Shown one piece after another: positions 22,621 through 34,157 of a DNA stretch of 64,000 nucleotides; the first letter of the stretch is position 1; each line of letters opens with the position of its first letter. The notes beneath the pieces were generated by a model, which worked only from the letters and a program-made list of their open reading frames with translations, had not been told where the DNA came from and searched no databases. The position numbers and the translations under genes were made by a program. Location: NCBI RefSeq assembly GCF_932526225.1, contig NC_064044.1, positions 14,695,453 to 14,759,452 of the forward strand, given 5' to 3'. Source of the DNA: Nematostella vectensis (taxonomy: Eukaryota; Cnidaria; Anthozoa; Actiniaria; Edwardsiidae).

Positions 22621-24039
22621 TCAGATCGACGCTCTTTTCTTACTCGAGTTAAATGACGGCGGTTTGTACGTCGTGAATGTGATTTCATCCTCGAAATTTC
22701 TCAATAGCGTGGTGGAATAGTCAGACGGTGGCTCGCAACAGTCATCCGGTGAGGATTTCACGGAGCACCTATCGCACCTAGGCCCGCCGTGGACTAGGTT
22801 CTCTACCGGCTCTTTAGTTTGACTGGCCGTCAGTAATCTAAGGGCTAGCTGATTCATGACTGAACCAACAATTGTTAATCCAAAGAATATAAAGAGTAGT
22901 GAAATGCCCACGTATTTATTGCTATATCTCTCATCCTTGCTGTCTTGTAGAGCAACGTAGTCTCCAAATCCGATAGTTGTGACGGTGATAAAGCAGTAGT
23001 AGAGTGAGTGAAAGTAGTCCCATTTTTCATAGTGCGTAAATATGAAGGCTCCCGAAGAAACTGTTATTACCATCGCAAGTAGACCACATACAACCACCAG
23101 ATTAGTCGTGCTTGAAACATCTGTAGCCTTCATTCCAAGCTTTCTCTTTAGACGTCTAAACATGCAGGCGAGGAAGGTGTTGAATCTCTCGCCAATGGAC
23201 TGAAACATAGTCAGCGCGAGAGGTATGCCTACGGCTGCATATATCATACAAAAGATCTTCCCTCTCGGTGTCCTTGGAACTGTGTGTCCATACCCTGCAA
23301 AACAACGTGGCCATAAATACGCTAAGTACAAAGGGGGCAATCAGAGTTGTCTATCTTTGTACAACAGCTCATCTAATAAAAACATCACACAAGGTACGAC
23401 GTTCCCGCGTCCGAGACTAAAACCCGAGTTCCTTATCATGATGTCCTAAATAGCACGCGTTATGACACGGAAATGATGGCCGTTTGTTTATTGCAAGCAC
23501 GAGATCACTGTATTAAAAACACCGAGTTATTAGAAGTGAATGTGAAAGATGAATGTCGTATCGACTATGGCAAAACACTCTGACTTAATGCCTTTAAAAT
23601 TTGACAACCCTGAGATAGTTCAACTAACATTGTCAAAGTAAACCTCCGTGAATTATTTTTTCATATTTTCCATAAGGAGTAATTACTGGTATAGTTTCAT
23701 GGTATCAGGTTTAATTTTGAGCAATTTATGGTCGAATGTGAGTGGAGACTTACCGATTGTTGTTATGACTGTCGTGGCGAAGTATACGGATCCAGCAAAG
23801 CTCCATTGGTATAGGTTCGCCTTCAAGTTGGCTTTAGCGACTAGAAAGAATTCCCAGTTTTTCAGGTCCGTAGATGTTATGTTGTATTTTCTAGTAAGTC
23901 TCGCTTGGAGCTCCACTAACATACTCCGGCGTTTCTGGTCCGCCTCATATTCCAAGGCGCTAAAAATCGCCGCTCCAACTAATAGATAAGACAAACAACA
24001 GATAGTAAGGAAAATGGTCCTCAGATTTTGCTGTCGCAT
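22621..24039 (-). CDS. Two-pore-domain K+ channel, TASK (KCNK3/9) type
   Basis: This is a background K+ leak channel of the plasma membrane. There are two exons, 24039-23754 and 23294-22621, giving 319 residues. The intron splits the first selectivity-filter Gly codon (ATC G / GG TAT). Features in order: first transmembrane segment about residues 8-28; N-glycosylation site NIT at 53; pore 1 with TIGYGH (His 99, matching the TASK pH-sensor position); second and third transmembrane segments; pore 2 with TIGFGD; fourth transmembrane segment; ALRLLT, matching the VLRFMT segment after it in TASK; and a Ser/Cys-rich tail ending KKRASI. The ending resembles the RRxSV 14-3-3-binding tail of vertebrate TASK-1/3. 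The start MRQQNLRTI matches the TASK start MKRQNVRTL. TASK assignment is strong; which paralogue is not decidable. Confidence 0.95.
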
Positions 24040-24365
24040 CTTCGATTCCTCGCGATTTCCCTAGAGTCGCCTTTATCCGGCAAACATTGCCGCGCGCTCC
24101 AGCGATTCACACTTGGCGCGTAGTTTCCCCTCGCGTCTGAAACACTAGTTTTGCGGGCGACTCGATATTGACATGGTTTGACCAGTTGCATTATGATTGG
24201 TCGCTTCGCAAGAGCAATTTGGGCACGATTTACAAGTTTTTGGCTTAACCGCCAACGCGCATGCCTATAGGGTGCCGGTTGCTTGGCAACGTAATGACGC
24301 GACTATCTCAAACCTTATATCCCGCCACTGGTGCTGCTAATTTGCGCTTTGAATGCGAATTTCAA
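24040..24365 (-). promoter_or_regulatory. Putative promoter of the TASK-type channel
   Basis: The 300 bp upstream of the channel ATG is locally GC-rich. It holds an inverted CCAAT box (attgg on +, about 24197) and the RFX X-box-like palindrome gttgcttggcaac at 24278-24290. A gtaatgacgcg site just beyond resembles half a CRE. No TATA box is obvious. Confidence 0.45.
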
Positions 24366-25471
24366 TACCGCTGTCAGTGTAAGCCAGAATTCAACAGTCT
24401 CTTTGTCTTTGAATACTAAGAGCTCGTATTTTAATGTTGATGAACCGAAAATAACAATGAATTATGTATTTGGCGCTCCTTAGTATAAGTTTCCTTTACA
24501 TTGTGTCGCCAAAGGCGCCAGTATTTCCCAAAGGCATCTTTCACATGTTCCTATAAGATCTTTGTTATCCAGCGTTTTTTACAGAACTAAGATTGTGTTT
24601 ACCTGACGCCACCGAGAGAAGAATCAATAACATGCCAACATGACATGGCCTGGTTTTTAAAAATATACCTAATTAGAATACAGATTATGTGTATCTAATT
24701 TGTTACAGAACTGGAGATTATCTATGGTTAAAGTACGTGTTACGCAACATGAAATATCCCCCTGGTTAGAAACTCCCCCTCCTTTTATCGCCAATGAAAC
24801 CTCTATTTTTTCCCCTAAATTAAGAACTAACGTCAATAAAAACCAAACAACGTAAATACGAGTATCGCACTAACGAAGTTTAATTGATAATCTTGTACCG
24901 TTATCGCACAACCTGCTACAAGTGCTTTGACAGTAATATTTACTCCGAGCAAGTCACTAATTGGCCATTAGCATGGTGGGTTTCTCCCCGTTTAGATCCT
25001 TAAACTTCGTCTGACTTGTCGGTAAATGGTGACATGTCATTAATGCGTCAATATTGACCACAGAAGCTCTGTTTTCAAAATATCTAATTCATCACGATAA
25101 CTTAACGGCGCGGGCGCATAATCTGTTTGCTAAGCCGTGAGAGGTACACCGAGTGTATGTACTTTGTGGGGCAAACACAGAGGCACATCGAGAGTTTGTA
25201 CTTGGGGGGAGGGGTGGGGTGGGAGGAAAACACAGAGGTATTATGGGGTGATAACGTTATGATAATAATAAGGGAAAAAGAATATAATAATAATGAAAAT
25301 AATTTATAATGATAAAATAACAATATTATCATCATGGGTATCGATAAGGTTTGTACTTAGAGTACACGGTGATTACACAAAGCATCCGGTACAAGTAAGT
25401 CTACACACTGGAAGCTATCATTGCGCACATTTTTCGTTCTTAGCACGAAAATTTGCCATACACAAGACAAG
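24366..25471. other. Intergenic, no feature seen
   Basis: About 1.1 kb of AT-rich sequence with a G-rich patch near 25200-25222 just before the 28-bp array. I see no supported exon or RNA gene. The first exon(s) of the pentraxin gene could lie here or inside the array's flanks, but I could not identify them. Confidence 0.45.
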
Positions 25472-28400
25472 TGACACCACACGAGAAACACAAGACAAGT
25501 ACAAACACACGAGAAACACAAGACGAGTACCACCACACGAGAAACAAAAGACAAGTACCATAACACGAGAAACACAAGACAAGTACCAGCACACGAGAAA
25601 CACAAGACGAGTACCAGCACACGAGAAACACAAGACAAGTACCAGCACACGAGAAACACAAGACAAGTACCACCACACGAGAAACACAAGACGAGTACCA
25701 GCACACGTGGAACACAAGACAAGTACCAGCACACGAGAAACACAAGACAAGTACCAGCACACGAGAAACACAAGACAAGTACCACCACACGTGGAACACA
25801 AGACAAGTACCACCACACGAGAAACACAAGACAAGTACCAGCACACGTGGAACACAAGACAAGTACCACCACACGAGAAACACAAGACAAGTACCATCAC
25901 ACGAGAAACACAAGACAAGTACCACCACACGTGGAACACAAGACAAGTACCACCACACGAGAAACACAAGACAAGTACCAGCACACGAGAAACACAAGAC
26001 AAGTACCACCACACGAGAAACACAAGACAAGTACCAGCACACGTGGAACACAAGACAAGTACCACCACACGAGAAACACAAGACAAGTACCAGCACACGT
26101 GGAACACAAGACAAGTACAACCACACGTGGAACACAAGACAAGTACCAGCACACGAGAAACACAAGACAAGTACCACCACACGAGAAACACAAGACAAGT
26201 ACCAGCACACGAGAAACACAAGACAAGTACCACCACACGAGAAACACAAGACAAGTACCACCACACGTGGAACACAAGACAAGTACCACCACACGTGGAA
26301 CACAAGACAAGTACCAGCACACGTGGAACACAAGACGAGTACCAGCACACGAGAAACACAAGACAAGTACCACCACACGAGAAACAAAAGACAAGTACCA
26401 CCACACGTGGAACACAAGACGAGTACCAGCACACGTGGAACACAAGGCAAGTACCACCACACGAGAAACACAAGACAAGTACCAGCACACGTGGAACACA
26501 AGACAAGTACCACCACACGAGAAACACAAGACAAGTACCATCACACGAGAAACACAAGACAAGTACCACCACACGTGGAACACAAGACAAGTACCAGCAC
26601 ACGAGAAACACAAGACAAGTACCAGCACACGAGAAACACAAGACAAGTACCAGCACACGAGAAACACAAGACAAGTACCACCACACGAGAAACACAAGAC
26701 AAGTACCACCACACGTGGAACACAAGACAAGTACCACCACACGTGGAACACAAGACAAGTACCACCACACGAGAAACACAAGACAAGTACCAGCACACGA
26801 GAAACACAAGACAAGTACCACCACACGTGGAACACAAGACAAGTACCACCACACGTGGAACACAAGACAAGTACCAGCACACGTGGAACACAAGACGAGT
26901 ACCAGCACACGAGAAACACAAGACAAGTACCAGCACACGAGAAACACAAGACAAGTACCACCACACGTGGAACACAAGACAAGTACCATCACACGAGAAA
27001 CACAAGACAAGTACCACCACACGAGAAACACAAGACGAGTACCAGCACACGTGGAACACAAGACAAGTACCACCACACGAGAAACACAAGACAAGTACCA
27101 CCACACGAGAAACACAAGACAAGTACCATAACACGAGAAACACAAGACAAGTACCAGCACACGAGAAACACAAGACAAGTACCAGCACACGAGAAACACA
27201 AGACAAGTACCAGCACACGAGAAACACAAGACAAGTACCAGCACACGAGAAACACAAGACAAGTACCATCACACGAGAAACACAAGACAAGTACCATCAC
27301 ACGAGAAACACAAGACAAGTACCACCACACGAGAAACACAAGACGAGTACCAGCACACGTGGAACACAAGACAAGTACCACCACACGTGGAACACAAGAC
27401 AAGTACCAGCACACGAGAAACACAAGACGAGTACCATCACACGAGAAACACAAGACAAGTACCAGCACACGAGAAACACAAGACAAGTACCAGCACACGA
27501 GAAACACAAGACAAGTACCAGCACACGAGAAACACAAGACAAGTACCAGCACACGAGAAACACAAGACAAGTACCATCACACGAGAAACACAAGACGAGT
27601 ACCATCACACGAGAAACACAAGACGAGTACCATCACACGTGGAACACAAGACGAGAAACACAAGACAAGTACCATCACACGAGAAACACAAGACGAGTAC
27701 CACCACACGAGAAACACAAGACAAGTACCAGCACACGAGAAACACAAGACAAGTACCACCACACGTGGAACACAAGACAAGTACCATCACACGTGGAACA
27801 CAAGACAAGTACCACCACACGAGAAACACAAGACAAGTACCACCACACGAGAAACACAAGACGAGTACCACCACACGAGAAACACAAGACAAGTACCATC
27901 ACACGAGAAACACAAGACGAGTACCACCACACGAGAAACACAAGACAAGTACCATCACACGAGAAACACAAGACGAGTACCACCACACGAGAAACACAAG
28001 ACAAGTACAAACACACGAGAAACACAAGGCATGTACCATCACACGAGAAACACAAGACGAGTACCACCACACGAGAAACACAAGACAAGTACAAACACAC
28101 GAGAAACACAAGACGAGTACCACCACACGAGAAACACAAGACAAGTACCATCACACGAGAAACACAAGACAAGTACCACCACACGAGAAACACAAGGCAA
28201 GTACTACCACACGAGAAACACAAGACAAGTACCATCACACGAGAAACACAAGACGAGTACCACCACACGAGAAACACAAGACAAGTACCACCACACGAGA
28301 AACACAAGACAAGTACCATCACACGTGAAACACAAGACGAGTACCACCACACGAGAAACACAAGACAAGTACTACCACACGAGAAACACAAGACAAGTAC

Positions 28401-29703
28401 CATCACACGAGAAACACAAGACGAGTACCACCACACGAGAAACACAAGAGGAGTACCTTCACACGAGAAACACAAGACAAGTACCATCACACGTGAAACA
28501 CAAGACAAGTACCATCACACGTGAAACACAAGACGAGTACCACCACACGAGAAACACAAGACGAGTACCACCACACGAGAAACACAAGACAAGTACCACC
28601 ACACGAGAAACACAAGACGAGTACCACCACACGAGGAACACAAGACAAGAGTACCACCACACAAGAAACGCAAGACAAGTACCACCACACGAGAAACACA
28701 AGACTAGAGTACCACCACACGAGAAACACAAGACGAGTACCACCACACGAGAAATACAAGACGATTACCACTACACAAGAAATACAAGAAAAGTACCACC
28801 ATACGAGAAACACAAGACGAGTACCACCACACGAGAAACACAAGACAAGTACCACCACACGAGAAACACAAGACGAGTACCACCACACGAGAAACACAAG
28901 ACAAGTACCATCACACGAGAAACACAAGACGAGTACCACCACACGAGAAACACAAGACAAGTACCACCACACGAGAAACACAAGACAAGTACCATCACAC
29001 GTGAAACACAAGACGAGTACCACCACACGAGAAACACAAGACAAGTACCACCACACGAGAAACACAAGACAAGTACCATCACACGAGAAACACAAGACGA
29101 GTACCACCACACGAGAAACACAAGACGAGTACCACCACACGAGAAACACAAGACAAGTACCATCACACGTGAAACACAAGACAAGTACCATCACACGTGA
29201 AACACAAGACGAGTACCACCACACGAGAAACACAAGACGAGTACCACCACACGAGAAACACAAGACAAGTACCACCACACGAGAAACACAAGACGAGTAC
29301 CACCACACGAGGAACACAAGACAAGAGTACCACCACACAAGAAACGCAAGACAAGTACCACCACACGAGAAACACAAGACTAGAGTACCACCACACGAGA
29401 AACACAAGACGAGTACCACCACACGAGAAATACAAGACGATTACCACTACACAAGAAATACAAGAAAAGTACCACCATACAAGAAACACAAGACGAGTAC
29501 CACCACACGAGAAACACAAGACAAGTACCACCACACGAGAAACACAAGACGAGTACCACCACACGAGAAACACAAGACAAGTACCACCACACGAGAAACA
29601 CAAGACGAGTACCACCACACGAGAAACACAAGACAAGTACCACCACACGAGAAACACAAGACAAGTACCAGCACACGAGAAACACAAGACGAGTACCACC
29701 CCC
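25472..29703. repeat. 28-bp minisatellite, about 150 copies
   Basis: The unit is gacaagtaccaccacacgag plus aaacacaa. It varies at fixed sites: agaa or gtgg or gtga after cacacg, caa or cga before gtac, and cc, gc, tc or aa after ta. The gtgg and gtga variants create CACGTG palindromes and are common in the left part and rare or absent in most of the right part. Two irregular blocks with odd units (gagtaccaccacacaagaaa) start at about 28631 and 29307, so a segment of about 676 bp was duplicated. One strand is nearly free of T, which leaves several frames open for hundreds of codons; these are not genes. Confidence 0.97.
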
Positions 29704-29889
29704 CACCCCCATCCCTTTGCCTCCTAGACCTGGGTCACTTATTATTGAAGAATCGACAAATACCTTACTTTCCCCATATGATATCTATGACTGGTTCCCC
29801 ACTGGGGTCCCCTGTGGTTCTCATCTATACCCGAGTGGTCACAATGATATCTTTTAATCGTTAGGAAACTTAGTTGCGCTTTTCCCCAG

Positions 29890-32541
29890 CGTGTTTCATT
29901 CAAGTGCGTTGAAGTACCACTCAGTGCGCATGCCCAAAAGATCCACTGCATCTGCCTGGATCAAGACCAATTATAGGACAGGCTCACAATTCCAAACTAT
30001 CTTCAGCATTGCCGCGCCCGGTGGTCCAGCGGAGGGATTCGTCTTGTTTCTATCATCCTCCGTCAAGGTGATATTGAATGGTGGATTCCCCTGGAGGTAG
30101 GGAGACAAGTGAACTTTAAAACCACACTAGCATACACACATTGGCACATATGGCATATATCGGGATTCCACTGTATCAATAACATAATTACTCTTAGTTT
30201 GGTTGCCTTGATAAGCTCAGTTCTTGAAAAATTATTTCCTTTGATAATGTCATCGAAGACGTCACATATTACGTGATCATTTTCTTGACACGGCCTTGCC
30301 ACCTACCAATTGGTTGTCATACGGTGTTTCCTTTGAGGTCTGGCTATTTTTGTTTTAATGACGTCATCGATGACGTCACATATTACGTAACCATCTCGTG
30401 GCACACCCCTTGATACGTACATGACATATAGTTTGGTTGTCAAACGATGTTTCTTTCATGGGATATGGGATTGTTTATTACAAATGTGGCCTAATTATTA
30501 CAAATGTGTCCGTTATTACAAATATGGCAGGTTATTACATATGTGGCAGGATATTACAAATGTGGCAGGTTATTACAAATGTGGCAGGTTATTACCTATG
30601 TGGCCTAATTATTACAAATGTGTCCGTTATTACAAATATGGCAGGATATTACAAATGTGGCAGGTTATAACAAATGTGGCAGGATATAACAAATGTGGCA
30701 GGATATTACAAATGTGGCAGGTTATTACAAATGTGGCAGGTTATTACAAATGTGGCAGGTTATAACAAATGTGGCAGGATATTACAAATGTGGCAGGTTA
30801 TTACAAATGTGGCAGGATATTACAAATGTGGCAGGATATTACAAATGTGGTAGGTTATTACAAATGTGGCAGGTTATTACAAATGTGGCAGGTTATTACA
30901 AATGTGGCAGGATATTACAAATGTGGCAGGTTATTACAAATGTGGCAGGTTATAACAAATGTGGCAGGTTATTACAAATGTGGCAGGTTATTACAAATGT
31001 GGCAGGTTATAACAAATGTGGCAGGTTATAACAAATGTGGCAGGTTATTACAAATGCGGCAGGTTATTACAAATGTGGCAGGTTATTACAAATGTGGCAG
31101 GTTATAACAAATGTGGCAGGATATTACAAATGTGTCTGTTATTACAAATGTGGCAGGTTATTACAAATGTGGCAGGTTATTACAAATGTGGCAGGTTATT
31201 ACAAATGTGGCAGGTTATTACAAATGTGGCAGGTTATTACAAATGTGGCAGGTTATAACAAATGTGGCAGGATATTACAAATGTGTCTGTTATTACAAAT
31301 GTGGCAGGATATTACAAATGTGGCAGGTTATTACAAATGTGGCAGGTTATTACAAATGTGGCAGGTTATTACAAATGTGGCAGGTTATAACAAATGTGGC
31401 AGGATATTACAAATGTGTCCGTTATAACAAATGTGGCAGGTTATTACAAATGTGGCAGGTTATTACAAATGTGGCAGGTTATTACAAATGTGGCAGGATA
31501 TTACAAATGTGGCAGGTTATTACAAATGTGTCCGTTATTACAAATGTGGCAGGTTATTACAAATGTGGCAGGTTATTACAAATGTGGCAGGTTATTACAA
31601 ATGTGGCAGGTTATAACAAATGTGGCAGGATATTACAAATGTGGCAGGTTATTACAAATGTGGCAGGTTATTACAAATGTGGCAGGTTATTACAAATGTG
31701 GCCTACCTTACTACAAATGTGGCCGTTATAACAAATGTGGCAGGATATTACAAATGTGGCAGGTTATTACAAATGTGGCAGGTTATTACAAATGTGGCAG
31801 GTTATTACAAATGTGGCAGGTTATTACAAATGTGGCCTCAACAGGGATAAGGAATCTGTTTTTGGTCTGTTTTTTTTTTTTTTTTAAATTCAGCTCAAAA
31901 ATAGCCAGCTGCCAATGGGATAAGAAGTCATGGGTGTATAGAAAGCATCCATGCATCAGGTGGCTTTAGAGACCAACGTCTTGAAGGGGCTCGTGTACCA
32001 AACTGGCAGTAAAACCCTGCTTTCTTACCTTTCGCGTGCCTTCTGGCTGAGTGGGTGAATTTTTTTAATACTCCTGCTATGACATATTTTATTTGGCTTG
32101 TGTATGTTCCGAGAGATATTCTCTTTTATTTGGCTTGGATATAACAGGGATGTTCCCAGAGATGTGCGTGATGGTAACTGGCACCACATCGTGTTCACTT
32201 GGAGCGCGGCGGTAGGGGAATGGAGAGTGTTTATCGACGGGGCGTTATCGGGCCAGGGAAGTTCATACGCAACCGGTTACTCGATCTCTAGCGGTCATTT
32301 AACGGTAGGGCAAGACCAAGATGCCTTTGGCGGGGCTTTTGATACAGACCAGTCTTTTCTTGGCAGCATGGTGGGAGTGAACATGTGGTCAAGTGTGCTC
32401 ACAGAGGACGAGATAGCTCTCCTAGCCTCGTCCTGGTGTGTTCCGCTAGAGGGGGATATAGTTAAATGGACGGATATCTACCCAAATGACGAAAGCAGCC
32501 AGGAGGCGATAAGAATAGACTGCACGAAGAAGTGTGCCTAG
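29890..32541 (+). CDS. Pentraxin-domain protein, two C-terminal exons
   Basis: Two exons, 29890-30096 and 32148-32541, join in phase (AG/G = Arg, then DVPRDVRDGNWHH). They form most of a pentraxin (LamG-like) domain: a beta-strand region with STASAWIKTN, then GNWHHIVFTWSA (the pentraxin HxCxTWxS signature with Cys replaced by Phe), FIDGAL, and GQDQDAFGGAFDTDQSF. Compared with CRP, that last stretch keeps the calcium ligands (Asp-Gln-Asp, Asp for Glu147, Gln150). The end is VNMWSSVLTEDEI and a Cys near the stop. Such proteins are secreted or modular calcium-dependent ligand-binding proteins. The 5' exons were not found, so signal peptide and other domains are unknown. The intron holds a 19-bp minisatellite. 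Confidence 0.85.
30104..30155. mobile_element. Fragment of the 51-kb foldback element
   Basis: The segment gtgaactttaaaaccacact, agcatacacacattggcac matches the end of the repeated element at 50508-51465 almost base for base. It is a short solo end inside the pentraxin intron. Confidence 0.75.
30225..30455. repeat. Imperfect tandem duplication carrying CRE palindromes
   Basis: Two copies of a block of about 115 bp start near 30240 (aatgtcatcgaagacgtcac, atattacgtgatc) and 30355 (aatgacgtcatcgatgacgt, cacatattacgtaacc). Each is followed by ttggttgtcatacggtgttt-like sequence. The second copy contains a perfect 20-bp palindrome at 30359-30378. Confidence 0.75.
30478..31832. repeat. 19-bp minisatellite, about 70 copies
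   Basis: The unit ggttattacaaatgtggca varies mainly as ggatatt or ggttataa, with occasional gtgtccgtt units that recur in groups. It lies within the pentraxin intron between 30096 and 32148. Confidence 0.96.
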
Positions 32542-33059
32542 CCAACTCTTACACAAAACATTGTACAAATTTAATCAAAGTCAAAGCACCGTTTAGTGAT
32601 AAGTGACACAGATATTTGGAAAAAACTCTAGTAATTTACGATTATTTTAGAAATGACTGATTTTTGGCGGCCCACCTCTGGCCACGCACGTAAAATAGAC
32701 TTTGAAGTGTGTATTTGTATTGTACAATTGTATTGTATTGCATAAACTGCATCGCAACTCATCATTCAATAATTAGATTGACGTATCGACCTTTGCAGGA
32801 GAGGGGGCTTGTTGAGAAATCGGCATCTTTTTCTCATGCTTCCCCTATTTTTTTGTTTTTGTGCTCCCCCTCCCCCCCTTCGTCAGGACCACTCTTTCAA
32901 TCTTTAACTTATTAATATAAGCCCCCCCCTCTCTCATCTCCCCACCTTCTGTTACCCATACATCTATCCCTTTTAAATAATTAGCGGCCCTTAAGGTGGC
33001 TCGTGGGTATTTAAATATAAATATATCCAATATTTAAATATCCATAACCCATGTAACAC
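32542..33059. other. 3' flank of the pentraxin gene
   Basis: No exon is supported. The stretch is AT-rich and has C-rich patches near 32865-32885 and 32925-32945. I saw no canonical AATAAA close after the stop; related weak signals occur further on. Confidence 0.4.
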
Positions 33060-33215
33060 ACCACCTTATAGAAGACATCGAAATATTGGGGGGGGGGGGG
33101 GCACGATACAGCCACACCCCTACTGGCATTTCCTTAACATAAATAATATTCAAATAATATGGTGGGGAGGGGGTTGTACCCCCAGTGCCCCATCCCCTGC
33201 TACGGCCATGCCACC
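33060..33215. mobile_element. Dispersed G-rich element, copy 3
   Basis: It has gaaatattgggggggg and gcacgatacagccacacccctactgg, an AT-rich middle, and gtgccccatcccctgctacggccatgcc. This is the same block order as at 3430 and 5690. It is flanked on both sides by ggaatggc/gccattcc and tagctataa-like sequence (about 33225-33245 and 33380-33395) that forms a separate inverted repeat with aggtaggtttccatggt. Confidence 0.6.
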
Positions 33216-33224
33216 CTCCAGAAT

Positions 33225-33397
33225 ACGCCATTCCAGCTATAAGTTTACGCGTGCATTACCATAGAAACCTACCTCAACTACCAGAATGCAGCGCACGCAT
33301 TTTTGAGCTTGCACCAAACGAAGCGCGCGCTGCATGACGGTATTTGAGGTAGGTTTCCATGGTGAGTGCGAGCGCATATTTATAGCTGGAATGGCCT
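33225..33397. repeat. Inverted repeat, about 60-bp arms
   Basis: Left arm: ggaatacgccattccagctataagttt, then gcattaccatagaaacctacctcaa. Right arm, as complement: ttgaggtaggtttccatggt, then gcatatttatagctggaatggcctattcc. The loop carries ctgcagcgcacgc/gcgcgctgcat. The structure fits a small foldback or MITE-like element. Confidence 0.7.
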
Positions 33398-33734
33398 ATT
33401 CCCAATTTTCCTGTTGGAAGGAACAGTTTATTTCCGATCTGTTATGCATGATATCGAATTACAATAATGTATGGAATTAAAATGATCACTTCTAACAGCT
33501 AGGCAAGTCTTGTGTATTTGAATTGTAAATATATTACAAATCTCAAAAACCACAAACTGTGGACTTGGGCTCCTAGTGGGTGGAACGGTGATGGTTAATG
33601 TATTTACATGTGGAGCAGTCCAAAAATATCCTTTGGGGTGATGGAAAAGTTCAGGAAAAGCTTTTCTCTTTAGTGCCACTGGTTCCCTGGACCTGCCACT
33701 GAAACTATACGTAACAAGTTCATGTTGTATAAAG

Positions 33735-34130
33735 GTCTTGTAACGTATAGCACACTCCATGCTATATAAGGCATGCCCATACATCAGATACATCAAGTCT
33801 TGTAATGTATTGTGTACTCCATGTTATACAAGGCATGCCCATACATCAGATACAGTACATCAAGTCTTGTAATGTATTGTGTACTTCATGTTATATAAGG
33901 CATGCCCATACATCAGATACATCAAGTCTTGTAATGTTTGTGTACTCCATGTTATATAAGGCAAGATACAGTACATCAAGTCTTGTAATGTATTGTGTAC
34001 TCCATGTTATATAAGGCATGCCCATACATCAGATACAGTACATCAAGTCTTGTAATGTATTGTGTACTTCATGTTATACAAGGCATGCCAATGTCATACA
34101 TTAGAAACATCAAAGTCCTGTAACACGAGT
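33735..34130. repeat. 60-67 bp minisatellite, about six copies
   Basis: The unit tcttgtaatgtattgtgtac, tccatgttatataaggcatg, cccatacatcagatacagta-catcaag is repeated. It varies by presence of an agtac insertion and by partial deletions. It lies just past the 3' end of the MPLKIP-like gene. Confidence 0.9.
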
Positions 34131-34157
34131 ATACCTCAGGTTATGTGTTTTGTTTTT

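Noticed and set aside
25293-29864. Very long open reading frames (up to 1117 codons) on both strands
   Set aside because: They run through the 28-bp array. A unit of 28 bp gives a three-unit protein period, one strand nearly lacks T, and most frames stay open on both strands. No start context, domain or splice evidence supports coding.
30421-31969. ORFs with ITNVAGYYKCGRLLQMWQ repeats
   Set aside because: Translations of the 19-bp array in the pentraxin intron; several frames overlap.
33428-33796. Reverse-strand 122-codon ORF
   Set aside because: No domain, odd composition, and it runs into the 60-67 bp repeat. No splice sites connect it to the MPLKIP-like gene.
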